NCBI GenBank assembly: GCA_023299965.1
Contig: JALZVN010000041.1
Location: forward strand, 1 to 25,583
From: Saprospiraceae bacterium
GTDB lineage: Bacteria; Bacteroidota; Bacteroidia; Chitinophagales; Saprospiraceae
Length of the DNA: 25,583 nucleotides
Direction: 5' to 3'
Below are positions 7,192 through 15,365 of this stretch, piece after piece. A program made the translations under genes and the position numbers. Position 1 is the first letter of the stretch. Every line of letters begins with the position of its first letter. The notes under the pieces are model-generated. The model worked only from the letters and a program-made list of their open reading frames with translations. It did no database searches and had not been told where the DNA came from.

Positions 7192-8598
7192 TTATGGCCA
7201 AATACCTAATGAAAGGTAATCTGAACTAATCTTATTAATTGCGCTTACAAAAGCAGCGGTTCTTAAATCAGTGATGTTCTTTTTACGCTTCATGATGCCA
7301 CGAATCTCTTGATAAGCTGTGATCATAGTTTCTTCTAAACCTGATCTAACTAAATCGATTTCGTCTGCTCCACTTGTGATTAACGTTCTTTCTTTCATGC
7401 CAATAGTCTTTCCAGTAAGTCTTTCTACCAAGTCAACCATGTTTCCATACTTGCTTTGGTCGAATCTTTTTTCCATTCTACCAAAACGCATGTGAGATAG
7501 GTTCTTTAACCATTCAAAATAAGAAACAGTCACCCCACCAGCATTACAGTACATATCAGGCAAGATCATTATTCCTTTCTTCAAAAGATACTCACTAGCA
7601 GTCGCAGTAACAGGACCATTAGCAGCCTCTGCGATGATTTTCGCTTTGACTTTTTTCATATTTTCTTTAGTGATTTGATTTTCCAATGCCGCTGGCACAA
7701 GGATATCACAATCTACTGTCAAAACATCTTTACGAGACTTCATTTTTTTAGTCCCAGGGAATCCCATGATGGACCCTTTCTTTTTACGAAACTTCATCAA
7801 CTTCTCTATGTCGATACCATCTTCGCTATAAATAGCCCCTTCGTACTCAGCTACTGCTATGATCTTCACTCCACCTTCTTTCTGAGAAATAGTTGCAGTG
7901 TAGTATCCTACATTACCAAGCCCTTGTACAGCCATCGTCTTCCCTTTCAAACCAGATGTCAGCTTCAATTCTTTCATATCGTCTTCGTAAGAACAAGCTT
8001 CCTTCAAAGCGTAGAATACACCTCTACCTGTAGCTTCTGTTCTACCTTGGATACCATACTGGTGAACCGGCTTACCCGTCACACATGCCGCTGCATCGAT
8101 ATCACCTCCTTTCATAGTAAGGTAAGTATCTAAGATCCAAGCCATCTCACGAGAGCCTGTTCCATAATCAGGAGCTGGTACATCTATACCAGGTCCAATG
8201 AAGTTCTTTCTAATCAACTCCATGGTATATCTTCTAGTGATATTCTCCAATTCTTTTTCTGTGTAATCTCTTGTGCTGATCATAACGCCACCTTTAGCAC
8301 CACCGAAAGGTACATCCACAATAGCACACTTGTAAGTCATCAAAGTCGCTAAGGCAACTACCTCATCTTGATTTACTTTTTGGCTAAAACGAATACCTCC
8401 CTTAGTAGGAAGTCTGTGATGACTGTGCTGTGCACGATACGCTTCGATTACTTCGAATTCTTTTCCAACTTTTACTGGAAAACGCATTTGGTAAACGGAA
8501 TTACAAACCTTGATTTGCTCCAATAGACCTTTGTTAAGTCCAGTGTGCTTAGCAGCTTTGTCGAAATTCTGATTTACACTTTCTAGGAAGTTACTCAT
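7192..8598 (-). CDS. Glu/Leu/Phe/Val dehydrogenase (probable glutamate dehydrogenase)
   Basis: A 468-residue amino-acid dehydrogenase that links 2-oxoglutarate and ammonia to glutamate using NAD(P)H. The substrate-domain motif KGGIRF is at 66-71, the catalytic Lys is Lys102 in VPFGGAKGGV, and PAPDYGTGSREMAW (141-154) carries the conserved Asp144. The dinucleotide-binding domain has GLGNVG at 226-231. Later landmarks are PAALENQIT, AEAANGPVT and LPDMYCNAGGVTVSYFEW. Glutamate is the likeliest substrate, but leucine or valine dehydrogenase cannot be fully excluded by eye. Its start overlaps the end of the small CcmD-like gene by 8 bases, so the two are probably translationally coupled. This makes it the last gene of a ccm operon, an unusual position for a nitrogen-metabolism enzyme. 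Confidence 0.95.
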   Translation of the reverse strand: MSNFLESVNQNFDKAAKHTGLNKGLLEQIKVCNSVYQMRFPVKVGKEFEVIEAYRAQHSHHRLPTKGGIRFSQKVNQDEVVALATLMTYKCAIVDVPFGGAKGGVMISTRDYTEKELENITRRYTMELIRKNFIGPGIDVPAPDYGTGSREMAWILDTYLTMKGGDIDAAACVTGKPVHQYGIQGRTEATGRGVFYALKEACSYEDDMKELKLTSGLKGKTMAVQGLGNVGYYTATISQKEGGVKIIAVAEYEGAIYSEDGIDIEKLMKFRKKKGSIMGFPGTKKMKSRKDVLTVDCDILVPAALENQITKENMKKVKAKIIAEAANGPVTATASEYLLKKGIMILPDMYCNAGGVTVSYFEWLKNLSHMRFGRMEKRFDQSKYGNMVDLVERLTGKTIGMKERTLITSGADEIDLVRSGLEETMITAYQEIRGIMKRKKNITDLRTAAFVSAINKISSDYLSLGIWP

Positions 8599-8806
8599 TA
8601 TCCTTAATTTGATTTTCTATGTTAGTTAGTTTCTTATCAATTGAAAATAAGTAAATCAGTATACCTATAAAGATTACAGCCAAAGTGCCGACAACAAGGT
8701 AGATTTTACCTGAACTATGCAAGGCTACTTCGATAGGATCTTTTGCCAAAAGAGGACAGGAGATGCCAAATGTAAAAACTAAAAGAATAAGACTATTTAT
8801 TTTCAT
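8591..8806 (-). CDS. ccmD: CcmD-like small membrane protein
   Basis: A 71-residue protein with an apparent signal sequence (residues 1-21, ending CPLLAK), a short extracytoplasmic stretch, one membrane helix at about 34-55 (KIYLVVGTLAVIFIGILIYLF) and a charged cytoplasmic tail (SIDKKLTNIENQIKDNE). This is the layout of Bacteroidota CcmD-family proteins, which stabilise haem handover in the CcmABC complex. The assignment rests on topology plus position, directly after ccmC; sequence alone is too short to be decisive. Its 3' end overlaps the dehydrogenase gene by 8 bases. Confidence 0.8.
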   Translation of the reverse strand: MKINSLILLVFTFGISCPLLAKDPIEVALHSSGKIYLVVGTLAVIFIGILIYLFSIDKKLTNIENQIKDNE

Positions 8807-8863
8807 ACCATTGAGGAATGGGTGATAATTTTACGACAGTGAAGGTACAATTTACTTCTATCT

Positions 8864-9925
8864 TTAATCAAATTTTTCAAGAAAATAATCTTGTAAAATT
8901 TCACTCCGATAAGATAGTTGCGCAAGCCAAAAACCTAGAAGCGTCCAACCTATTACAGCCGGGTAAAACACTGTTCTCAAAGTGCTATCGAGGTCTTCTC
9001 CTCCAAAACCGGGGTTGCCTCCATTGCCGGGGTGTAAGCTATCGCCTACCATGCGCGGTAATACAAAAAGTAGGAATACTGCAGCCACAAAACCAATAAT
9101 ACTGTACACCGAGCTGATTTTAGCTTTCAATATCTCATCGTCTATAGCTGCTCTCAACAAGAAGTAAGCAAAGTAAAGCAATAACGTCGCTGCACTTACA
9201 TTTAGCTTGATTTCTTGGAAGGTCCACCAAGTTCCCCAGGTGCCTCTTGCCCAAATAGCACCAGTAGCACAGCCTAAAATACCATATAAAACGGCTACTT
9301 TTATCATGCTCGATGCCATCATGTCTCGTTCTATATTATTATCCTTGAGATATAGTACTGATGAAACTAAGCTTCCTAATAAAAGGAAGGTCATTCCGAA
9401 CCACATAGGAACATGATAGAAGAGATTTCTCAGTGATTCATACAAAATAGCTCTGAAGGGAAATTGTGCTCTATCTGCTCTTTTAAACTTACCAAAATCA
9501 TTGCTTGGCCAGGCAGCAATAGCACCATTTAGATCGATTTCTTTTTGCACTATTGATAATGCTGAAGGTCTGATAAATGTTCCTAATCCATCTGCTGATA
9601 GGATAATAGAATATCGCTCTCTTTGTAGGATACTTGGTAGCTTTTCCGGAATAACAAAACTCGCTTTGAGTTCATTATGCTCCAAGATAACAACAGATTG
9701 GCTCTGTATCCCAAACGTATCATTGATCTTAATAAATGCATCTACATCGCTCCCATTGGTAAAATTCGTATTGTAAGTAGCAATATTGAGATCGTAGGTT
9801 TGCCCCGCTTCTAGGGCTATTGGATCTATTTGTAAGATGCCAGGGTTAAGGGGTCTAGAAATACCTACAATAATTGCATACAACACAAGAGCCGCTCCAA
9901 GATATTTCCACCAATTTCGTTTCAT
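8864..9925 (-). CDS. ccmC: Haem-handling cytochrome c biogenesis protein CcmC, with large extracytoplasmic insert
   Basis: A 353-residue integral membrane protein that presents haem at the outer face of the inner membrane for cytochrome c maturation. The tryptophan-rich motif is WGTWWTFQEIK (230-240). The two axial-type histidines are His171 (FYHVPMWFGM) and His298 (DSLHPGNGGNP). Several membrane helices follow residue 170. E. coli CcmC is about 245 residues. Here the first helix (about 9-22) is followed by roughly 130 extra residues (24-155) with no membrane segment and a beta-like composition, probably an Ig-like periplasmic domain, before the conserved core begins at ILYESLRNLFYHVP. The WWD motif lacks the classical Asp, which I recall as common in Bacteroidota. 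It lies between ccmB and ccmD in one operon. Confidence 0.93.
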   Translation of the reverse strand: MKRNWWKYLGAALVLYAIIVGISRPLNPGILQIDPIALEAGQTYDLNIATYNTNFTNGSDVDAFIKINDTFGIQSQSVVILEHNELKASFVIPEKLPSILQRERYSIILSADGLGTFIRPSALSIVQKEIDLNGAIAAWPSNDFGKFKRADRAQFPFRAILYESLRNLFYHVPMWFGMTFLLLGSLVSSVLYLKDNNIERDMMASSMIKVAVLYGILGCATGAIWARGTWGTWWTFQEIKLNVSAATLLLYFAYFLLRAAIDDEILKAKISSVYSIIGFVAAVFLLFVLPRMVGDSLHPGNGGNPGFGGEDLDSTLRTVFYPAVIGWTLLGFWLAQLSYRSEILQDYFLEKFD

Positions 9926-9961
9926 AATTTGATTTAATGTGACACTAAATAACGCAAAAAA

Positions 9962-10609
9962 TTAGTCTTTCCATACAATTGGAAATAATATTAAGATAAG
10001 TCCCAATAGAATAGTATCGATCGCGAGCAAAATGATAATATCATGTGATACAGGCAGCATTTCCTCCGAGAAGCTAGCTTCTGTCAACTTTATCAAACTA
10101 AGAAGAATCGGCAATAAAACTGGAAATCCTAGAATCGCTGTAAAAACAGCACTGCTATCAGTCTTATTGGCTATAGCTGAAATGAAGCTCAGTACAATAC
10201 CTAAACTCAAACTGCCCAATGCGATAGTACAAAAGAACAAACCCATATGCAGTATGGGTATGGCTAAGAATAGCAAAAAAGCCACTGTTGATAGGCTCAA
10301 AAGTAGCATAACTAGTAAGACGTTATAGATAATCTTGGCCATGATAATATGTATACCACTTGCCAGCTGATATAAATACAGTTGAGTACCATCTTGCTCT
10401 ATGGCAAAACTCTTAGCAACTGCGTTGACAGCAATAAATAAGGCTACTAGCCAAAATAGTGCATTCCAAGGCAGTTCTTTTGCATCTTGAAGTGAGGAAT
10501 AAATCACAAATACAGTCGATAGAACATACAATAATGCCCCTCCAAGGGCATACTTCCTTCGTAGTTCCATTTGCAATTCTAAACGGATCAATGCTAAGAT
10601 TGACTTCAT
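9962..10609 (-). CDS. ccmB: Haem exporter membrane protein CcmB
   Basis: A 215-residue polytopic membrane protein, the permease of the CcmAB transporter used in cytochrome c maturation. It opens MKSILALIRLELQMELRRKYALGGALLYVLSTVFV, the charged-then-hydrophobic N-terminus typical of Bacteroidota CcmB, and shows about six membrane helices. I chose the ATG at 10609; a TTG two codons upstream (10615) is the alternative. It is the first gene of a probable ccmB-ccmC-ccmD-gdh operon. The ATPase CcmA and the later ccm genes are not in the window. A strong TAnnTTTG promoter match ends only three bases before the ATG, suggesting a leaderless or nearly leaderless mRNA. Confidence 0.93.
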   Translation of the reverse strand: MKSILALIRLELQMELRRKYALGGALLYVLSTVFVIYSSLQDAKELPWNALFWLVALFIAVNAVAKSFAIEQDGTQLYLYQLASGIHIIMAKIIYNVLLVMLLLSLSTVAFLLFLAIPILHMGLFFCTIALGSLSLGIVLSFISAIANKTDSSAVFTAILGFPVLLPILLSLIKLTEASFSEEMLPVSHDIIILLAIDTILLGLILILFPIVWKD

Positions 10610-10612
10610 GCC

Positions 10613-10640
10613 CAAATGTAAGCAGAAAAACGATTGTCAA
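10613..10640 (-). promoter_or_regulatory. Bacteroidota-type promoter for the ccm operon
   Basis: On the minus strand TTG (10640-10638), then a 17-base spacer, then TACATTTG (10620-10613), matching the Bacteroidota -33 TTG / -7 TAnnTTTG consensus. The -7 element lies three bases before the ccmB ATG, so transcription should begin at or very near the start codon. Confidence 0.6.
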
Positions 10641-10756
10641 CGCTTAATCGCTTTATTTTATGTGAAATTTGAGGTATTCCCTTTCATTTTATATTAGAAA
10701 TAAAACAAATCTAATTGAGTACTTTTACGTTGAATAACCAAGACAACACAACAATA

Positions 10757-11296
10757 GTGAATTACATAGTTTATGATTTGGAAGCGACCTGCTGGAATGG
10801 ACATCCAGCAGCAGATATGCAAGAGATAATAGAAGTAGGAGCAGTCCTAATCAATCCATATGGAGAAACCGAAAAAGAGTTCAACCGTTTCGTAAAACCT
10901 AAGCTGGCTCCAACCCTATCTATGTATTGCAAAGAGTTGACTAATATCACCCAGGAACAGATAGATAGAGCTGATGACTATGACGAAGTCATCTATGACT
11001 TCAAGCATTGGATTAATATGGAAGAAGATTATTTGCTCTGTTCATGGGGGAAATTCGATAAGCGTATGCTCTTTGAAAATGGGCAATTACATAATCTAGA
11101 TACGGAATGGATTGATCCTCATATTGACATGAAAAAGCAATATCAGCGTATTAATAGATTGAGAAAAGAAATTGGTCTAAAATGGGCAATAGGTCGTGAA
11201 GAATTTGAGTTTGATGGAATAGCTCATCGTGCCATTAGTGACGCTATTAATACAGCTAAAATATTTGTGCGTTATATAGAAGACTGGGAGTACTAA
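10757..11296 (+). CDS. DEDDh 3'-5' exonuclease (KapD/ERI-1-like)
   Basis: An exonuclease-fold protein of the DnaQ/RNase T superfamily, which removes 3' nucleotides from DNA or RNA using two metal ions. From the GTG at 10757 it has 179 residues and begins MNYIVYDLEATCW, the family's normal N-terminus. All five catalytic residues are visible: Asp7 and Glu9 (YDLEAT), Asp101 (WGKFDKRML), His157 and Asp162 (GIAHRAISDAINTA). The frame is also open from a TTG at 10715, giving 14 extra residues; I prefer GTG because it places the first beta strand directly at the start. The substrate cannot be told from sequence; structured-RNA 3' end trimming is one possibility for this subgroup. It is divergent from ccmB and followed 17 bases later by the DUF502 gene. 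Confidence 0.9.
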   Translation: MNYIVYDLEATCWNGHPAADMQEIIEVGAVLINPYGETEKEFNRFVKPKLAPTLSMYCKELTNITQEQIDRADDYDEVIYDFKHWINMEEDYLLCSWGKFDKRMLFENGQLHNLDTEWIDPHIDMKKQYQRINRLRKEIGLKWAIGREEFEFDGIAHRAISDAINTAKIFVRYIEDWEY

Positions 11297-11313
11297 AACA
11301 TATGTAGGCTAAG

Positions 11314-11940
11314 ATGTTGAAAAAGATAAGACAGTTTTTAATTACAACCTTGATTGGGGGACTTTTGGTGCTTTTGCCAATCGGATTGTTCTATCTGCTT
11401 GTGAAATTTATCTTGGATCTGGCGGCCACCGTAATTAGACCAATTGCCAATCTCATCAAGATAGATGGGCTCAATAACAACATGCTTCTAGAGGGGATTG
11501 CCTTTCTCCTAATTGTAGGATTTTGCTTCTTTGTTGGCTTGTTTGTTCGAACTAGATCAGGAAAGCAAATATACTTGTATTTTGAGCAGAGTATTTTAGC
11601 GAAGCTTCCATTCTACAACACCATAAAGGAAACTGTACAACAACTGTTCAGCTCTCGTGGAAAGAGCTTTTCGCAAGTAGTCATAGCCGATGTGATGCAA
11701 ACTAAAATGACTGGTTTTGTCACCAATGAACATGACAATGGATTATATACTGTATTTGTCCCTACTGCACCCAATCCAACCAATGGGTACATTTTTCATC
11801 TAAGAAAGGACCAATTGGAGTTTCTAGATATTAAGGCTGAAGACGCCATGCGTACCATCATTGGAGTAGGCACAGGATCTGAAATACTCTTCAAGGCTCC
11901 TTCTAAGGAACCGGAAGATTCTAAAAAAGCAGAAGAATAG
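11314..11940 (+). CDS. DUF502-family membrane protein
   Basis: A 208-residue protein of the DUF502 family, whose function is unknown. Two membrane helices lie at about 8-33 and 60-78. They are followed by the conserved LPFYNTIKETVQQLFSSRGKSF segment and by the FVPTAPNPTNGYIFHL signature, then a charged low-complexity tail (KEPEDSKKAEE). Length is typical. It follows the exonuclease gene closely on the same strand and converges with the acyltransferase gene, with only 29 bases between the two stops and no clear terminator in that gap. The family assignment is firm; a role at the cell envelope is inferred from the topology. Confidence 0.9.
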   Translation: MLKKIRQFLITTLIGGLLVLLPIGLFYLLVKFILDLAATVIRPIANLIKIDGLNNNMLLEGIAFLLIVGFCFFVGLFVRTRSGKQIYLYFEQSILAKLPFYNTIKETVQQLFSSRGKSFSQVVIADVMQTKMTGFVTNEHDNGLYTVFVPTAPNPTNGYIFHLRKDQLEFLDIKAEDAMRTIIGVGTGSEILFKAPSKEPEDSKKAEE

Positions 11941-11969
11941 TCTCGCTCTTAAAATATCAATTCTACAAT

Positions 11970-13688
11970 TTAGACATACTTTTCTAGACCATAGCCCGTC
12001 AAGCGATTGTGGTAGAAATAAAGAATCTTAAAGTTTTGACTAACAATCAATTGATAGTTTTTATCAATAGTCAAAGGTTGTGAGCCATGAAATGAACCGA
12101 GTTTTTCTATTCCATCGATAAGTAACTGATCGTTATCAAAATAGATTGCTGGAGATAATTGCACTTTTCCTTTTTCCTCCAGTACCATCAAGCGATCTCG
12201 AAGCTTCTCTAGAATCTCATGCATCTTATCTTTTTTAAAACTATAGTCCTCTGGCGGAAGTCTGAGCAATGCAAATAGATCTAAATTGGGGTGCTCCTTC
12301 TTTAGCAAATGGAATCCTGCAAAAGCAACCAGATGACTACTCAGCACAATGTTATCTTTATGATATCTTTCTACTATCCTATCCGCTAATATCTTGGTAT
12401 ATTCTCTTTCTCTTTGGAGATCCTCAACAATCACCCCGTCGCTTTTGAAATAATCCTTGATATCTATTACATTCCCATGCTTATCAAGACTTTCTCCCTC
12501 TTCGTTTACAAAATTTCCAAGTACATCCATTGGCTTACCAAAGGATAGTGTGATGTCCGACTTTCTTGTAAATAGTCTCCAAATAAATCTCGCTACTTTT
12601 TTGAAAGAATAAGATTGATCATTTTTTCTGACATACAGCTCCTTGCCTTCTCGTCGCAAATGTTCTTCTATAAGGAATTGTGCTTCCAAGACAAAATGAT
12701 AGCCTAAGATAACTGGAACGATAAAAACCTTTCTATCCTTGTTCTGTTCCAGCAAAGATCTTTGAGCATCAATCGTAGTGCCCAATAATCCCATCTTGAG
12801 TTTATTCTCAAGCGCTCCCGATCTCGAGCGAGTACCTCCTGGAAAAAACAGATTATTGACTCCCCACTCTATCGAAAGTTTACTGACTCCTTTGAGCGTT
12901 TCTAGGTAGACTTTGTTTTTCTTTCGTCTATCTACTCGATATGGTCCCAGACGATTCATAAAGTAAGCAGCATATCCAGCATTGTACAAATTCAATCCAG
13001 CCCCATAAGTGAAAGCTGGCAATCCTACTACTGCATCTACTGCATATCCTATGAGTATAGAATCCAGATTACTAAAATGGGTAGGCACTGCCACCACAGT
13101 CCCCTTCTTCATCAAACCCCTCACGTCATCCACTGCTCCTTGGCAGTTGAGTCGTTCGTGGATACTCATTCCTTTTTTGTAAGAACTACGTCTAAAGTTG
13201 CGAATAGCCGCTCCCGTATTTAGTAGTTTATTGAAAAAGAAGGTTAGAAATCGTCGGGCAAAATTAAAGGTTTTCAATTTGAAGGTACTAACTACTTCCT
13301 CAGAATACCGTTCTATTATTTCATTCAGAATTTTGTGGTAGGCTGCCAACTGCGCTTCTTCATCACCATCATCTCTGGCGATGACTAATCTTTTCTGGAG
13401 CTTACTCCACATAGCCTTTTCATTTGGCGGATCTACTTTCCAAGGTTCTTCCTTGACGCGAATGACCTCATCAAATATGGTCTTCGCTAGGAGGTCATAA
13501 AGCTTACCCTCGTGCACCTTAGTCAAGCGATCAAAAACAAGTTTATTGAGGTGCAAAATAAATGAATCGCGTAGTTCACTAAGTTTATATATAGGCCAGT
13601 CTCTCACATCCTCAAATACTGGAGGATACGCATGATATCTATCGCGCAGTCTTTGCTGCCTTGGACTAGTTTCTACTTTTGCTTCCAT
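11970..13688 (-). CDS. PlsB-like glycerolipid acyltransferase
   Basis: A 572-residue acyltransferase of the glycerol-3-phosphate / lysophosphatidate superfamily, which attaches fatty acyl chains in phospholipid synthesis at the inner membrane. Motif I (HX4D) is VPTHFSNLDSI with His204 and Asp209. Motif II resembles NRLGPYRVDR (245-254). Motif III is FFPGGTRSRSG (281-291), where the usual Glu of FPEG is Gly284. Motif IV is IVPVILGYH (323-331). The large N- and C-terminal extensions resemble PlsB-type GPATs rather than small PlsC enzymes, but whether position 1 or 2 is acylated cannot be decided here. There are no strong membrane helices. Its start lies inside engB, with a 16-base overlap, so the two are translationally linked. 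Confidence 0.88.
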   Translation of the reverse strand: MEAKVETSPRQQRLRDRYHAYPPVFEDVRDWPIYKLSELRDSFILHLNKLVFDRLTKVHEGKLYDLLAKTIFDEVIRVKEEPWKVDPPNEKAMWSKLQKRLVIARDDGDEEAQLAAYHKILNEIIERYSEEVVSTFKLKTFNFARRFLTFFFNKLLNTGAAIRNFRRSSYKKGMSIHERLNCQGAVDDVRGLMKKGTVVAVPTHFSNLDSILIGYAVDAVVGLPAFTYGAGLNLYNAGYAAYFMNRLGPYRVDRRKKNKVYLETLKGVSKLSIEWGVNNLFFPGGTRSRSGALENKLKMGLLGTTIDAQRSLLEQNKDRKVFIVPVILGYHFVLEAQFLIEEHLRREGKELYVRKNDQSYSFKKVARFIWRLFTRKSDITLSFGKPMDVLGNFVNEEGESLDKHGNVIDIKDYFKSDGVIVEDLQREREYTKILADRIVERYHKDNIVLSSHLVAFAGFHLLKKEHPNLDLFALLRLPPEDYSFKKDKMHEILEKLRDRLMVLEEKGKVQLSPAIYFDNDQLLIDGIEKLGSFHGSQPLTIDKNYQLIVSQNFKILYFYHNRLTGYGLEKYV

Positions 13689-14287
13689 TCAGCAAACTTT
13701 TCGTTTAGATCTTCAATGTAATTTACTATTTCGTCTCTACCTGTTCGCTTATTCGCAGAGGTAGTAAACTGAGTAGGTAGTTCATGCCAAGTCTCTAACA
13801 ATGCATCTTGAAAGGCTTTGATATTGGCATCTACTTCATCTGGCTTTGACTTATCTGTTTTGGTATAGACTATCACAAAAGGTATCCTACTCTCTCCTAA
13901 CCAATTAATGAATTCAATATCTATCTCTTGTGGTTTGATATTGCTATCAATCAGCAGGAAAGTACACTGCAGGGTAGTCCTACGCTGAAGATATCCCTCA
14001 ATCATTTTGCGAAACTTCTCCCGCTTCACCTTTGAGATCTTAGCGTATCCATAGCCAGGCAAATCAACTAAATACCACTCCTTATTGATAATGAAGTAGT
14101 TGATCATTTGCGTTTTCCCTGGTTTACCAGATGTAAGGGCAAGCTTCTTTCGATCGCATAACATATTGATTAGCGACGACTTACCTACATTTGATCGCCC
14201 AATAAAGGCGTACTCCGCTATTTTAGCCGGTGGGCACTTATTTACACTTGGATAACTGGCTGAGTAGTCAGCTGTGTTTATTGGCAT
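13673..14287 (-). CDS. engB: Ribosome-biogenesis GTP-binding protein EngB/YsxC
   Basis: A 204-residue TRAFAC-class GTPase needed for assembly of the large ribosomal subunit. G1 is GRSNVGKS (30-37), the G2 region is GKPGKTQ (54-60), G3 is DLPGYG (75-80), G4 is TKTD (142-145) and the G5-like TSAN follows near 176. The length and the AFIGRSNVGKSSLINML context are diagnostic. It is the first gene of a two-gene unit with the acyltransferase downstream (overlap 16 bases), and diverges from the outer-membrane barrel gene. A TACTTTTG promoter element lies about 27 bases before the start. Confidence 0.97.
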   Translation of the reverse strand: MPINTADYSASYPSVNKCPPAKIAEYAFIGRSNVGKSSLINMLCDRKKLALTSGKPGKTQMINYFIINKEWYLVDLPGYGYAKISKVKREKFRKMIEGYLQRRTTLQCTFLLIDSNIKPQEIDIEFINWLGESRIPFVIVYTKTDKSKPDEVDANIKAFQDALLETWHELPTQFTTSANKRTGRDEIVNYIEDLNEKFAEWKQK

Positions 14288-14313
14288 TTTGCTAATGGCT
14301 TATTTATAATGCC

Positions 14314-14321
14314 CAAAAGTA
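14314..14321 (-). promoter_or_regulatory. Candidate -7 promoter element for engB
   Basis: TACTTTTG on the minus strand matches TAnnTTTG exactly and would give a leader of about 20 bases. No TTG is visible at the -33 distance, so support is partial. Confidence 0.4.
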
Positions 14322-14464
14322 AGCATCATTTCTTAATTAATATTTAAAAAGACTGTATAAGGCCTTAAAGTAAAGTTAATCCTCATATAGGAGTGACTTT
14401 TGAAAATAATAGCGGTTAGATTAGTAGCGTTAAGTGATCAATTAAAACCATAAAATACTGCCTT

Positions 14465-15079
14465 ATGAAAAATCTAGTTATCATTTTAGTCGCTTTATTT
14501 TTTTGCAATATTGCATACGCTCAAGTCAATTTTGGAATCAAAGCAGGGGTCAACACTTTTGATGTTCATGATGAGATATTTGAGAGTAGCTTTCAAGATT
14601 TCACCTTAGCAGTACGTGAAGCTCAGTATGGCTTTCATGCAGGTATATTTTTGAGGGCTAAACTTGGTCCTATATTGTTGCAGCCAGAATTAGTGTTCAA
14701 TTCAGACAATATTGACTACACGCTTGATCAAGGTGGACTTGGTCAGTCAGTAGTTAATCAAAAGTATAGGGCGATAGATTTGCCTGTGATGGCTGGTTTC
14801 AAATTAGGTCCAATCAGAATCCTGGGTGGTCCAGTGGCACACTACCAATTGGAGAGTATCACTGACTTTACAGAAGATATTAGAACGGAAAAATTTTCTG
14901 AACAAATCAATCTTGGCTATCAGATTGGAGCCGGGTTTGACTTGAAGTCTATTACTATAGATTTTAGATTTGAAGGCAATGATCGTAAGCTAGGAGAATC
15001 TCTCAATGTACTAGGACAAGATATACAGTTCGCACAGAGTCGCAATAGAGTTGTCGCTTCTATTGGGTATAAATTTTAG
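14465..15079 (+). CDS. Outer-membrane beta-barrel protein (porin-like family)
   Basis: A 204-residue secreted protein with a clear signal peptide (MKNLVIILVALFFCNIAYAQ, cleaved after about residue 19 or 20). The mature part alternates short aromatic and Gly-rich strands (VNFGIKAGVNTF, YGFHAGIFLRAKLGPILLQPELVF, PVMAGFKLGPIRILGGPVAHYQL, LGYQIGAGFDLKSITIDFRFEG, NRVVASIGYKF). This is the pattern of small eight-stranded Bacteroidota barrels of the PorT/OmpA-like type, and it ends in a terminal aromatic residue as barrel proteins usually do. The specific role is unknown. It is a single-gene unit with a possible terminator about 70 bases after the stop, before the repeat cluster. Confidence 0.88.
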   Translation: MKNLVIILVALFFCNIAYAQVNFGIKAGVNTFDVHDEIFESSFQDFTLAVREAQYGFHAGIFLRAKLGPILLQPELVFNSDNIDYTLDQGGLGQSVVNQKYRAIDLPVMAGFKLGPIRILGGPVAHYQLESITDFTEDIRTEKFSEQINLGYQIGAGFDLKSITIDFRFEGNDRKLGESLNVLGQDIQFAQSRNRVVASIGYKF

Positions 15080-15145
15080 AATCTCCTTAAACAATTTTTT
15101 CAGGACCGATTTAAACTCCCTTAACATAAATACTAAAGAGGAATT

Positions 15146-15176
15146 GCACATGATCGAAAGGTTGTGTGCTTTTTTT
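15146..15176 (+). terminator. Possible terminator after the outer-membrane barrel gene
   Basis: A short stem GCACA/TGTGC with a 14-base loop, followed by seven T on the plus strand. The stem is weak, but its position 67 bases after the stop and the T run support termination. Confidence 0.45.
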
Positions 15177-15180
15177 GTTT

Positions 15181-15339
15181 GGGGTCATCCACACGCCTTT
15201 TTCATGTACTCCAAGCCATCGCTAAAAAAGGCTGTGGTCGAGTCGTCCGTTATATCCCTACGCCGCAATCAACACGCAGGCACCGGGATGCCACTACCAC
15301 CTCTTGTCCTCTAGGGCTATAGCTGAACCGCATCGCCCC
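15181..15339 (-). repeat. Structured dispersed repeat, copy 2
   Basis: Read on the minus strand this 159-bp element starts with the same 32 bases as the element at 5115, exactly matched at 15338-15307, and continues similar to 15286 with five mismatches. It ends GTGGATGACCCC, close to the end of copy 1. The middle differs from copy 1 and includes imperfect inverted segments around AAAAAAGGC and its complement. Together with the next element it fills the gene-free stretch 15080-15608. Confidence 0.75.
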
Positions 15340-15365
15340 GTAAGAACATAAAAAAATACAACCAA

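Noticed and set aside
8818..9099. 93-codon plus-strand open frame
   Set aside because: It lies mostly antisense to ccmC, whose haem motifs are clear; the translation has no recognisable fold.
10715..10756. Upstream TTG start for the exonuclease
   Set aside because: The extra residues precede the normal first strand of the fold; the GTG at 10757 gives the family's usual N-terminus. Kept only as an alternative.
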